Shown here piece by piece: positions 10,259 to 18,800 of a stretch of 64,000 bases of DNA. Location of the stretch: the NCBI RefSeq assembly GCF_018304825.1, contig NZ_CP072648.1:1037501-1101500 (forward strand), in the 5' to 3' direction. A model generated the notes under the pieces. The model was not told the origin of the DNA and made no database searches. It saw only the letters and a program-made list of their open reading frames with translations. The translations under genes and the position numbers were made by a program. How positions within the stretch are numbered: the first letter of the stretch is position 1; each line of letters begins with the position of its first letter. The stretch is from Chloracidobacterium validum (GTDB lineage Bacteria; Acidobacteriota; Blastocatellia; Chloracidobacteriales; Chloracidobacteriaceae).

Positions 10259-11203
10259 CTAGTGAATCCCCAATTCATCCAGTCGGCGCTCGTCGTTGCG
10301 CCAGTGAGGCTCGACCTTGACAAAAATTTCGAGAAACACCTTGCGCTCAAGCATGGCCTCAATCTCAGCACGGGCAGCCGTGGCCATGTCGCGCAGGCGT
10401 AAGCCGCCCCGGCCCAGCACAATGGCGCGCTGTGATTGCCGTTCGACAAGGATCACACAGGCCAAATTCAGTCCGCCATCGTCGCGCTCTTCCCATTTTT
10501 CAACGGCGACAGCAACGACAAAGGGCAGTTCGTCGGAGAGTCGCCGGAGAAGCTGCTCCCGGAGAAATTCGGCAACCAGCGTCCGCTCGGTTTGGTCGGT
10601 GAGGTCATCTTCGGCAAACGGGGGGGGCGCAAGTGGTAAGTGATTCAGCAGGCAGTGCAGCAGGGTGTCCGTTCCTTCTCCTGTGAGTGCCGAAATAGGT
10701 ACGTAGTCTAGGAAGTCCAGTTCATTGCGGTAGAAGTCAATGAGCTTGAGAAGCTGGCCCTTGTCGCCAAGGCGGTCAGTTTTGTTGAGCGCCAGAAGCG
10801 CCGGCCGTCCAGACTGCCGGACCAAATCGAGCACGAACCGGTCGCCGTTTCCGGTCGAGACCGACGCATCACGCAAAAGCACCACGACATCTACCGTCGC
10901 CAGCGCATCCAGCACAGACTGCATCATCCGCTTGTTGAGTCGGTAGCCGGGCTTGTGAACGCCTGGGGTATCCACAAAGACAACTTGGCCTTCCGGGCGC
11001 GTCACAATGCCCAGAATGCGCGTACGTGTCGTCTGTGGTTTGTTTGAGACGGCGGCAATCTTTTCACCCACCAAGTAGTTGATCAGCGTGGATTTGCCGG
11101 CGTTGGGGCGTCCGACAATGGCGACAAAGCCGCTACGGACGGCGTTGGGAGGCTGGGCTTCAGTCGAAGATGTTTCAGTGAATGATTCGGACGGATGCTC
11201 CAT
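10259..11203 (-). CDS. era: GTPase Era
   Basis: Essential ribosome-assembly GTPase (314 aa) that binds the 3' end of 16S rRNA. G1 is GRPNAGKS (about 30-37), G3 DTPGVHKPG (about 77), G4 NKTD (about 138), followed by the SALTGEG G5 region. The C-terminal KH domain (about 225-300) includes the GRGGLRLRDM element that matches the family's IGKGG loop region, and ends WRNDERRLDELG. The first 20 residues are a Ser/Thr/Glu-rich extension. It starts 12 bases after the plsC stop, so the two are probably cotranscribed. Confidence 0.97.
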   Translation of the reverse strand: MEHPSESFTETSSTEAQPPNAVRSGFVAIVGRPNAGKSTLINYLVGEKIAAVSNKPQTTRTRILGIVTRPEGQVVFVDTPGVHKPGYRLNKRMMQSVLDALATVDVVVLLRDASVSTGNGDRFVLDLVRQSGRPALLALNKTDRLGDKGQLLKLIDFYRNELDFLDYVPISALTGEGTDTLLHCLLNHLPLAPPPFAEDDLTDQTERTLVAEFLREQLLRRLSDELPFVVAVAVEKWEERDDGGLNLACVILVERQSQRAIVLGRGGLRLRDMATAARAEIEAMLERKVFLEIFVKVEPHWRNDERRLDELGIH

Positions 11204-11215
11204 CGGGATTTAGCC

Positions 11216-11977
11216 TTACTGTCCTGAATCCTGGGCAGGGCGGACAGCAACACCAGAAATGAGTGTTTCAGCGGAGGTTTTCAACTCCTCGAACATCACG
11301 CACACCCGCTGCCAGCAAGCTGTGGCGAACTGCTCTTTCGTGGGGAAGTCGGCCGGAAGTAGTGGTTGGCCGTACTTGATCCAGACGCGCGTCGTGAGCT
11401 GTTCGAGAATTTTTTCCGAGCCAAAGATGGCGATAGGCACTACCCCGATGTTTTCCTGCCAGGCTGTCCAGATCAGCCCCCAGTGCGGTTCAGGCTTGGG
11501 TTCACCCGTTTTGCTCCGGGTGCCTTCGGGGAAGAGGTAAATCGAGCTGACCTCGCGCATGCGCTGCACGGCAGCCCGCTGGACACGCTTGCGGTCTTCT
11601 GGGTCCTTGCGGTCGAAGAGGAGGTTCCCGCCGACATTGCCGGCAAAGGCGATGATTGGGACGCTCAACACTTCCTTCTTGCCAATGAACGGATAGGGAC
11701 TCAACGAGAGCAACAGCGGCGTGTCGGCCAGGCTCAAGTGATTGCTGATGAACAAATGGTTTTTCATCAGCGCCCCACGGGTGTGCTGATGCCCGTCAGC
11801 CGTGAGGCGCACCCCAAAGACCCACCCTAGCAAGTATGAGAAAAATTGAAACGGATAGGTCATGATGCGCGTCCGCAGGGGCTGACGGAATGGAAGCGCA
11901 ATCCAGGCCGGAACGAGCAGAATCAGCGCCGCCAGGAGAAGGGTTATCGCCAGCCGCAGCCCCGTGATGATTTTCAT
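11216..11977 (-). CDS. plsC: 1-acyl-sn-glycerol-3-phosphate acyltransferase
   Basis: Membrane acyltransferase (253 aa) making phosphatidic acid from lysophosphatidic acid. One N-terminal transmembrane segment (about 8-30) precedes the catalytic motif NHLSLAD (the NHx4D box, about residue 79), a cytosolic region with FDRKDPEDRKR, and the substrate-binding FPEGTRSKTGEP block. It sits between surE and era with gaps of 13 and 12 bases, a compact housekeeping cluster. Acyl-donor preference cannot be read. Confidence 0.9.
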   Translation of the reverse strand: MKIITGLRLAITLLLAALILLVPAWIALPFRQPLRTRIMTYPFQFFSYLLGWVFGVRLTADGHQHTRGALMKNHLFISNHLSLADTPLLLSLSPYPFIGKKEVLSVPIIAFAGNVGGNLLFDRKDPEDRKRVQRAAVQRMREVSSIYLFPEGTRSKTGEPKPEPHWGLIWTAWQENIGVVPIAIFGSEKILEQLTTRVWIKYGQPLLPADFPTKEQFATACWQRVCVMFEELKTSAETLISGVAVRPAQDSGQ

Positions 11978-11990
11978 GTCAAACGCTCCT

Positions 11991-12746
11991 TCAGATATCT
12001 TCAGCTTCCCAGTGTTTGAGTTGTGCCAGAGCGTTGCGGTCGGTCAGGTCGTTACGCAGGGGCGTGATGGCGACCAGTCCTTCGGCAATGGCGGTGTAAT
12101 CCACATCGGGAGCTTCGTCCCGTCCGTCGGCCTCGGTTCCAATCCAGTAGTAGGGCCGTCCGCGGGGGTCGAAGCGTTCTTCGATGTTCGTGCACAGCAG
12201 CTTCGTTCCCGTGCGTGTGAAACGGTAGCCGCGAATTGGGCCAGGTGGGATGTTGACGTTGAGCAGCGTATGCCTGGGGAGTCCTGAGGCCAGCACCTTG
12301 CGCGTCAGGCGCCCGGCAAAGGCGGCCGCGTGGGTGTAGTCAAACTCCGCGCGTGACACAAGGGAAAAGGCCAGACTCGGAATGCCGTTGACCGCGCCTT
12401 CGAGCGCACCGGCCACCGTTCCCGAATAGGTCACGCTGTCGCCGAGGTTCGCGCCGCGATTGATGCCGGAAACCACAAGGTCGGGACGGGGCTTGTCTTT
12501 CAACATCCAGTGCAGCGCCAGCACGATGCAGTCGGTTGGCGTCCCCTCGACAGCGTACCAACCATTCCGCTCGCGCTGGTGACGAATCCGCAGCGGACGG
12601 CCCAGCGTGACCGAGCGCGAACAACCGCTATGTTCGCTGGCCGGGGCGACGACCATCACGTCACCCAAGGATTGAAGCTGTTCGACCAGCGCGCGCAGTC
12701 CAGATGCATAAATACTATCGTCGTTGGTTACGAGAATAAGCGGCAT
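11991..12746 (-). CDS. surE: 5'/3'-nucleotidase SurE
   Basis: Metal-dependent nucleoside-5'-monophosphate phosphatase (251 aa) of the stationary-phase survival family. The N-terminal ILVTNDDS holds the metal-binding Asp pair. SEHSGCSRS supplies the conserved Ser region, and VSGINRGANLGDSVTYSGTVAGA is the family signature with the metal-binding Asn. I use ATG at 12746; the upstream in-frame start at 12764 would add six residues before the conserved strand. First gene of the surE-plsC-era unit, with tRNA-Pro about 130 bases upstream. Confidence 0.95.
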   Translation of the reverse strand: MPLILVTNDDSIYASGLRALVEQLQSLGDVMVVAPASEHSGCSRSVTLGRPLRIRHQRERNGWYAVEGTPTDCIVLALHWMLKDKPRPDLVVSGINRGANLGDSVTYSGTVAGALEGAVNGIPSLAFSLVSRAEFDYTHAAAFAGRLTRKVLASGLPRHTLLNVNIPPGPIRGYRFTRTGTKLLCTNIEERFDPRGRPYYWIGTEADGRDEAPDVDYTAIAEGLVAITPLRNDLTDRNALAQLKHWEAEDI

Positions 12747-12874
12747 AATGTGTGAATAGCGCAAGTTGGCGACTCACGCCAAGTGGGTTCGGTGGTTCAG
12801 GAAAGTTGCGTCAATCTTCCGGCAAAGAAAAGGCGAGGCAGCCGCAACCGCCTCGCCTACGGGTCGTCAAATCG

Positions 12875-12951
12875 TGGTCGGGATGACTGGATTTGAACCA
12901 GCGACCTCACGCACCCCAAGCGTGCGCGCTACCAGGCTGCGCCACATCCCG
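12875..12951 (-). tRNA. tRNA-Pro (anticodon GGG)
   Basis: Read on the minus strand from 12951: 7-bp acceptor CGGGATG/CATCCCG, D arm GCGC...GCGC with AGCCTGGTA loop, anticodon stem CACGC/GCGTG around loop TTGGGGT (anticodon GGG), variable loop AGGTC region, T arm CTGG-TTCAAAT-CCAG, discriminator A and an encoded CCA. All stems pair perfectly. Confidence 0.96.
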
Positions 12952-13183
12952 TTGTACCTGCCACCGTCAGTGGCGGAACGCGATTCAACCACAACCAGGG
13001 CCGGTTGTCACGTTCCATAAGCAACCCCAACGTCCAACGGGGCAACCTCGTCCCAGCGCAGGATGGTTGCGGTCGTCTCTCAGCCAAGTCGGGGCTGCCG
13101 AATTCATCCTCGGTCAACTGCCTGCCACCGGTCGAACTGACTATTCAGTTGAACGGACTTTCTAGATGCGTGGCCGCCCTTGG

Positions 13184-16100
13184 TCACGTTCTGTTATTGT
13201 CTCTACGGCTGGACTGTGTTTTCGGCGAATGGCTGTAGTCGGTCAGTGACCTTTCCAGCAAGATCGTCGCTTGTGATTCAGGGAGAATGGTTGCCTCCTC
13301 TTCTTGACCAAGGCGCTGCTCGCCACCCAGGGTTAGCCGTCCAGTCGTGGATACGACGCCGCGATAAGCCGGCAACCCGGCCGCAGCCGCTAGTCGATCA
13401 CCAAGGTCGCGTGCCGTTGGGCGCTCGTCCGGTGATTTAGCCAAGGCTTGAAACACAATCTCGGCAATCTTCGCCGGTACGTTTTTGAGTGGCGGCGGCG
13501 GTTGTTTGAGGTGACCAATAATCACACCCAGCATGCCGGTGCTTGTGGGAAGAAACGGCACTCGACCAGCGAGCATTTCATACAAAACGACACCGGCGCT
13601 GTACACATCCGAGCGCCCATCGTAGGCGCGTTCATCGAGGCGCTCAGGGGCTATGTAGATCGGTGTCCCCACCACGCCACCCGTTTCAGTCATCGCGGCC
13701 AAGGGGTCATTCGTCTCTATCTCAAGGAGTTTGGCAATGCCAAAGTCCACCACCTTGACGACTTCACCCTCCGGCGATTGGTGGAGGAAGATATTGTCCG
13801 GCTTGACATCGCGGTGAATGACACCGGCCTCATGCGCCGTCGCCAGTGCATCAAGCACCGGCAGCATGATGGATAAACTTCGCTCCACTGAAAGCGCACC
13901 ACAAAGCCTCAGTTCCGTGGCGAGCGAGACACCCTGGAGTAGCTCCATAACCAAGTAGGCAATCCCATCCGATGAAACACCGGAATCAATCACGCCAATG
14001 GCGTTTGGATGATTGATGCGGCAAGCTGAAATCCCTTCGCGCCGGAAGCGTTCGACGCTGGTGGTTGTCGCGTTTTTGCCGCTTGGGCGAAAAATTTTGA
14101 TAGCAACCGGTCGTCGCAGGGCAAGCTGTTCGGCGCGATAAACCACGCCAAATCCGCCGCCACCAATTTTCTCACCCAGTCGGTATTTGCCATCAATCAC
14201 TGTCCCCGGCAGAACATCCGTCAACGCCGTAAAGATGGCGTCGGCCCGGCGGTGAAGTTCAAGCAAGGCATCGTTTTTGCGGGCGAGTTCTTGATTTTTG
14301 ACACTGGCTTCCTGCTGTGCCACCTGGACATCCGCAAGGGCCCGTTCCAGTGCGGTGTTTTTCTCGTTGAGCTGGGCCGTGCGAACCACGACTTGCCGCT
14401 CGAGTTGGGCTGCTCGGTGCTGAAGGGTTATGGTCCGCCAGCGAAGTCCGCCCCAGAGAAGCAGTCCCAGGCTGAGGACAACCAGTCCACGCGCCCAGAT
14501 GGTCTGGTAAAAAAATGGTTTGACGGTGATGGTGATGGTCGCCGCCGTGTCGTTCCACACGCCATCGTTGTTGCAAGCCGTGACCTGAAAGCGATAGTCG
14601 CCCGGTGGAAGATTCGTGTAGTAAGCCGTCCGCCGCGTGCCTGCCTCAACCCAAGTTTTGTCAAAGCCCTCGAGCTGGAAGCGGAAGCGCACCCGCTGGG
14701 GTGCCAGAAAGCTCAAGCCGGTGTAGTGGATCTCAAACTTCTCGACGCCCGGCTCTATCACCAAGCGCGGTTGCGTCAGCGACTTGGCTGGTTCACCGAC
14801 CGCAAAGGTTTGTTGCTCGGTCACGACCTCTTCAATGACAACCGGCGGCGCATGGGGGTTGAACGGCAGCCGCTCCGGTGCGACCAATGCCACGCCGCCA
14901 ACGGTAGCAAACGCCAGCCGTCCGTCACGCTGGCGAATGGCGCAGGGCTGGGACGTTCCGTTGCATTGATTCGCTCCCATCCCATCACCAAGGTCAAAGT
15001 TGGTACAGTGAACGCGAGCTTGCGCCCCAGTCATGAAGGCCTCGCGGACGCGGCGCTCCAGGCGAAAGATGCCGCGGTTGCAACTCATCCAGAAGTCGCC
15101 GGCGGCGTCGGGCACGATGGCAAAAACGGTGTCGTCAAACAAACCATCCTTGTGGGTAAGCGTATTGAACTTACCGTCTCGGTACCAGGCCAGTCCGCTA
15201 CCGGTGCCGATCCAGAGCGTGCCATCCGTTTCCTCGTGGATGGCAAAAATCAAATTGCTTGGCAGGCCTTCCTTGACCGTGAACCGGGTCACGGTGTCCC
15301 CCTGAACCCGCATCAGTCCACGCCCGTTTGTGCCAACCCACATGGCGTCGTCGCGTGTTTGGATGATGACGCGAATGTTGCCCCCGGTGATATTTTCATT
15401 CTGGGCGTCAATCACGCGAATGACCTTTCCATCGCGCAGCACGTTGATGCCGCCGCCGACCGTCCCGACCCACAGCGAGCCGTCGCGGGCGGCGCAGAGC
15501 GCAAACACATTGTCATTGGTGAGTCCCTGAGCCGTGGTGATGCTTGTCCAGTGTCCGTTGGCGAAACTGGCTACGCCACCTTGGTTGAGTCCAAACCAGA
15601 TGCGCCCTTGCGCATCTTCGGCCGCCGCCCGGATGCCGAGCGTTTTTAGTCCATCTTCCAGCCCGTAGTGTTTCCACCGTCCCGCTGCGAGGCAGTCCAG
15701 CCCGGACTCATCCAAGCCAACCCAGAGCCGTTTTTGTGAGTCCTCAAAGACAATGCGTACGTTGGCATCCGTCAAGCCCTGATAAGTGCCCAAGTTGACA
15801 ATCTTGGACTCACGCAACCGATTGAGGCCGCCATTCGTGCCAAGCCAATAGCTCCCTTCGTGGTCGCGGCAAATCGCGCGAACGAACCGATGCGACAGTC
15901 CGTTCTGGTATGTTCGCCAGTCCCACTGGCCTTGGCTCAAGCGCCCTAAGCCACCGCTTTCTGTCCCGACCCAAAGCGTGCCGTCAGCATCTTCATAAAT
16001 GGCGTGAACGGCATCGTCCGGGAATGCCGTCTTCCGGGCATACTGGGCCAGGACTCGCCCCTGGGCGTCGAGGTGGAGCAAGCCCTGCTGGTTTGTGCCA

Positions 16101-16783
16101 GCCCAGACCGTTCCATCCCGAGCAACATGAAGCGCAAACACAATATCATTTGGCTTACCGCCATTGAGTGAGTAATTATGAAATCCGCCATCCCGGAGAA
16201 TCGAAAGGCCGCGTCCGTAGGTTGAAATCCAGAGGTCGCCACTGGGTCCTAGCGCCAGTTGCTGAAGGCTATTGAGAGGGAGTCCATCCTTGACGGTGAA
16301 GGTTTTCCACTGGCCATCGCGCCAGCAAGTCAGCCCACGACTGGTTGCAAACCAGAGCGCGCCATCTGGTGTTTGTGCGATGTCAAGGACAAAATCACTG
16401 GCCAGTCCCTGCTCGGTCGTCCAGCTTTCAAAACTACCCTGCCGGTAGCGCACCACGCCACCGCCAAAGGTGCCAATCCATAACGTGCCATCACGGTCCT
16501 CAAAGATGGCGCGGATGTTGTGATTGTGGAAGGCTGGCGTGTTTCGCCGGTCGAAGGTCACAAAGCGAACACCATCAAATCGGACCAAGCCCTCATACGT
16601 GCCAATCCACAAGTAACCGTGGTGATCCTGGGCGACGGCCAGGACGGCGGCCTGGGGTAGTTCGTCGCGCCAGGCGTCAAGCGTGTAATCGCGTAACGGC
16701 CTGACTTCCGCCGCGAGGACGAATGCCGACCACAGGCACAGCCAAACAGCAATCCGGCAAATACTGGCAAACAAGCGTGACAC
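13184..16783 (-). CDS. Reg_prop/Y_Y_Y sensor fused to a Ser/Thr protein kinase
   Basis: A 1199-residue one-protein transmembrane receptor kinase. A signal peptide or anchor (about 5-24) is followed by 13 recognisable two-component-regulator-propeller repeats (each ending LWIGT, LWVGT or similar, about 45-620), which should fold into two beta-propellers. A Y_Y_Y domain follows (about 685-765), then one membrane helix (about 768-790), a coiled coil (about 795-850) and an intact kinase domain (about 866-1130) with GGGGFGVVY, VAIKIF, HRDVKPDN near 989, DFG near 1014 and GTPIYIAPER. In the known family this extracellular architecture is normally joined to a histidine kinase or GGDEF domain. The start is GTG at 16783 with no obvious Shine-Dalgarno sequence. 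Ligand unknown. Confidence 0.9.
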   Translation of the reverse strand: MSRLFASICRIAVWLCLWSAFVLAAEVRPLRDYTLDAWRDELPQAAVLAVAQDHHGYLWIGTYEGLVRFDGVRFVTFDRRNTPAFHNHNIRAIFEDRDGTLWIGTFGGGVVRYRQGSFESWTTEQGLASDFVLDIAQTPDGALWFATSRGLTCWRDGQWKTFTVKDGLPLNSLQQLALGPSGDLWISTYGRGLSILRDGGFHNYSLNGGKPNDIVFALHVARDGTVWAGTNQQGLLHLDAQGRVLAQYARKTAFPDDAVHAIYEDADGTLWVGTESGGLGRLSQGQWDWRTYQNGLSHRFVRAICRDHEGSYWLGTNGGLNRLRESKIVNLGTYQGLTDANVRIVFEDSQKRLWVGLDESGLDCLAAGRWKHYGLEDGLKTLGIRAAAEDAQGRIWFGLNQGGVASFANGHWTSITTAQGLTNDNVFALCAARDGSLWVGTVGGGINVLRDGKVIRVIDAQNENITGGNIRVIIQTRDDAMWVGTNGRGLMRVQGDTVTRFTVKEGLPSNLIFAIHEETDGTLWIGTGSGLAWYRDGKFNTLTHKDGLFDDTVFAIVPDAAGDFWMSCNRGIFRLERRVREAFMTGAQARVHCTNFDLGDGMGANQCNGTSQPCAIRQRDGRLAFATVGGVALVAPERLPFNPHAPPVVIEEVVTEQQTFAVGEPAKSLTQPRLVIEPGVEKFEIHYTGLSFLAPQRVRFRFQLEGFDKTWVEAGTRRTAYYTNLPPGDYRFQVTACNNDGVWNDTAATITITVKPFFYQTIWARGLVVLSLGLLLWGGLRWRTITLQHRAAQLERQVVVRTAQLNEKNTALERALADVQVAQQEASVKNQELARKNDALLELHRRADAIFTALTDVLPGTVIDGKYRLGEKIGGGGFGVVYRAEQLALRRPVAIKIFRPSGKNATTTSVERFRREGISACRINHPNAIGVIDSGVSSDGIAYLVMELLQGVSLATELRLCGALSVERSLSIMLPVLDALATAHEAGVIHRDVKPDNIFLHQSPEGEVVKVVDFGIAKLLEIETNDPLAAMTETGGVVGTPIYIAPERLDERAYDGRSDVYSAGVVLYEMLAGRVPFLPTSTGMLGVIIGHLKQPPPPLKNVPAKIAEIVFQALAKSPDERPTARDLGDRLAAAAGLPAYRGVVSTTGRLTLGGEQRLGQEEEATILPESQATILLERSLTDYSHSPKTQSSRRDNNRT

Positions 16784-16916
16784 GTAAAGGAAGACCGCTT
16801 CTGTAAAGCACTTCGACGGTGAGGCGCTTCAACGTCTCAGTCAAAGATTAGGGATCGCGCGCCGGTGGGCAACGTTGGGCGTGAGCAAGCGCGTGCGGGT
16901 CGGTGACCAGTGCGAC

Positions 16917-17603
16917 CTAAATGTTTTCAGCCCACTGAGGCAAAATCTGCGGCGCATCATACCAGGTTGTCAATGGCATGGGCAGGTGGTACACGCCCGC
17001 AAGCTGGATAACCTCTGCGCCGTCGAGCGTCATGCAGGGCTCGGGAACGATGCCGTCGCCCCACACATCCCCTGGCGCGGCGAGCAGACTTTCATATAGT
17101 GCGTAGGCCGTCCGTTCGGCCAGTGTACCCTGCGAATTGCCTTTGATATAACGGCTGTTCACGCTCACGTAGCGAATCTTGGGTGCGAAGAATGTGCCGG
17201 GGTAGTGCTCATTTGCCCAGCGGGTCGAAACCGAGCTGGCCGGGGCCCAGCTATGGTGGGGAGTCCCAAGACAAACCACCGTGTTGACGAACCGGTGGCC
17301 AGCATAACGTCGGCCGCAGTAGTCATCTTCGCCCAGGAATTTCCGTGTCAACCGCCCGCCGGCGCTGTGTCCTACCACAGTGACCGACTCACCAGTTTGT
17401 TCGGCGACGCTTTCGATACACGCTGCCATCACATCAATCACCGGGCGAAAGTTAGCCCCAGATGACTGCCACCAGTGGTACGGCTCAATTGGCGCAATCC
17501 AGACTCGTCGGTTGAATGGATTGGCACGCAAGCGGTTGGCGAGTGGCAGGTATGCCCGCCATTCGAGGAAGTGACCGGCAACAATGACAATGGGGGAGGG
17601 CAT
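16917..17603 (-). CDS. Lipase-like alpha/beta hydrolase (PGAP1-like)
   Basis: A 228-residue alpha/beta-hydrolase. The nucleophile elbow is GHSAGG (about residues 77-82). An oxyanion-type start (VAGHFLEWRAY) and a C-terminal Asp/His region (GDGIVPEPC, then GVYHLPM) complete a plausible Ser-Asp-His triad, and LGTPHHSW resembles the lid strand of GPI-inositol-deacylase-like and triacylglycerol lipases. No signal peptide is visible. Similar proteins occur in cyanobacteria and plastids (from memory). Substrate unknown. Confidence 0.75.
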   Translation of the reverse strand: MPSPIVIVAGHFLEWRAYLPLANRLRANPFNRRVWIAPIEPYHWWQSSGANFRPVIDVMAACIESVAEQTGESVTVVGHSAGGRLTRKFLGEDDYCGRRYAGHRFVNTVVCLGTPHHSWAPASSVSTRWANEHYPGTFFAPKIRYVSVNSRYIKGNSQGTLAERTAYALYESLLAAPGDVWGDGIVPEPCMTLDGAEVIQLAGVYHLPMPLTTWYDAPQILPQWAENI

Positions 17604-17748
17604 ACGCGGCTGTTTAGGCGATAGTGTGAGTTGCGTTTTGACGCGCTGTTATTGAATATAGCGCATGTCCACTTCCTAACCGCCGAGTAAGTCGTCCAAC
17701 TTCGTGAGATGGTGTCCGGGTGGCTTCTCTTCCGCGGTTTTCCAGGTT

Positions 17749-17790
17749 GAACCAGGGGCTTCGAACCAGGGTTTCGAGCCAGGGGTATCC
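17749..17790. repeat. Three imperfect 13-15 base direct repeats
   Basis: GAACCAGGGGCTTC, GAACCAGGGTTTC and GAGCCAGGGGTATCC lie head to tail just upstream of the DNA methyltransferase gene. They could be regulator sites or simple slippage; no other copies were noticed. Confidence 0.5.
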
Positions 17791-17821
17791 AGCGGGACTT
17801 CCGTGGGAGGTAGCATGCACT

Positions 17822-18790
17822 GTGACTCTCGATACCATCGTGCACGGCGACTGCCTGGCTTGGCTCCGGCAGTTGCCATCCGAGATGGCCGACCTGACTT
17901 TTGCCGATCCACCTTTCAATCTCGCCAAAAAGTATCGCAGCTATGACGACCACCGAGGCGGCGAGGAGTATCTCGACTGGTGCCGCCAGTGGCTACATGA
18001 GTTGCTGCGGATTACAAAGCCAACCGGAAGCTTGTGTGTGCACAACATTCCCAAGTGGCTAACCCACTATGCGGCTTTTCTCAACACTCAGGCCGATTTC
18101 CGGCACTGGATTGCCTGGGACGCGCTCGGCATGCCCCTCGGTAAGACCCTCATGCCCAGGCATTACGGCATCTTGTTTTATGCCAAGGATAAGCGGCGTC
18201 AAAAGTTTTATGAAATTCGGCATCCGCACCGGCGTTGTCGCAAGTGTGGCGTTTTGCATAAAGACTACGGCGGAAAAAAACACGGGCTGCATCCCTTTGG
18301 GCCGCTGGTTTCCGATGTGTGGAGCGACCTCCACCGCATCAAGCATGCTTCGCGCCGCGACCCGCACCCGTGTCAGTTGCCGGAAACCGTGCTCGAACGC
18401 ATCATCCTGATGACTACCGACGCTGGGGATGTGGTAGTTGACCCGTTTGCCGGCACGGGCACGACACTGGTGGCGGCGAGAAAACTCGGTCGGCGCTACT
18501 TGGGGATCGAACTCGATGCCGCCTATGTCGCCATTGCGCGCGAGCGGCTGACACAAGCGCACCCTGTTTCCCGGCTAGGCGAGGTGTGGGTAAGTCAGGT
18601 GCGTGGGGCGCTGGTGACGATTCGGGATTGCGATTGGCCACAGCTCCAGGCTTACTATGCGATTCCGGAGCCGGCCGCCGCCATCGAGACAGCCCCGATT
18701 GTTTTTGACTGGCGGTTGGCTGCCGTGGCTTCACTTCCGACGTTGGCGGCTGCGCAGACGCCGTCGGCCCGGCGACGCAAAACAGCCTGA
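17822..18790 (+). CDS. Site-specific DNA methyltransferase (N6-adenine or N4-cytosine, beta-class order)
   Basis: A 322-residue DNA methyltransferase. Catalytic motif IV is DPPFNLAKKY (about residues 25-34) and SAM motif I is VDPFAGTGTTLVAARKLGR (about 205-223). The order IV before I is that of the beta class, as in M.RsrI-like enzymes. A CRKCGVLHKD segment (about 140) may hold a metal-binding or target-recognition element. I choose GTG at 17822, which has GGGAGG 11 bases upstream and begins directly with the conserved domain; an ATG at 17720 would add 34 non-conserved residues. No restriction endonuclease lies nearby, so it is probably an orphan modification or regulatory methylase. Confidence 0.88.
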   Translation: MTLDTIVHGDCLAWLRQLPSEMADLTFADPPFNLAKKYRSYDDHRGGEEYLDWCRQWLHELLRITKPTGSLCVHNIPKWLTHYAAFLNTQADFRHWIAWDALGMPLGKTLMPRHYGILFYAKDKRRQKFYEIRHPHRRCRKCGVLHKDYGGKKHGLHPFGPLVSDVWSDLHRIKHASRRDPHPCQLPETVLERIILMTTDAGDVVVDPFAGTGTTLVAARKLGRRYLGIELDAAYVAIARERLTQAHPVSRLGEVWVSQVRGALVTIRDCDWPQLQAYYAIPEPAAAIETAPIVFDWRLAAVASLPTLAAAQTPSARRRKTA

Positions 18791-18800
18791 CCTTTTGGGG

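Noticed and set aside
14252-15649. 465-codon plus-strand frame
   Set aside because: It is antisense to the Reg_prop/kinase gene, whose 13 repeats and kinase motifs are unmistakable; long antisense frames are common at high GC.
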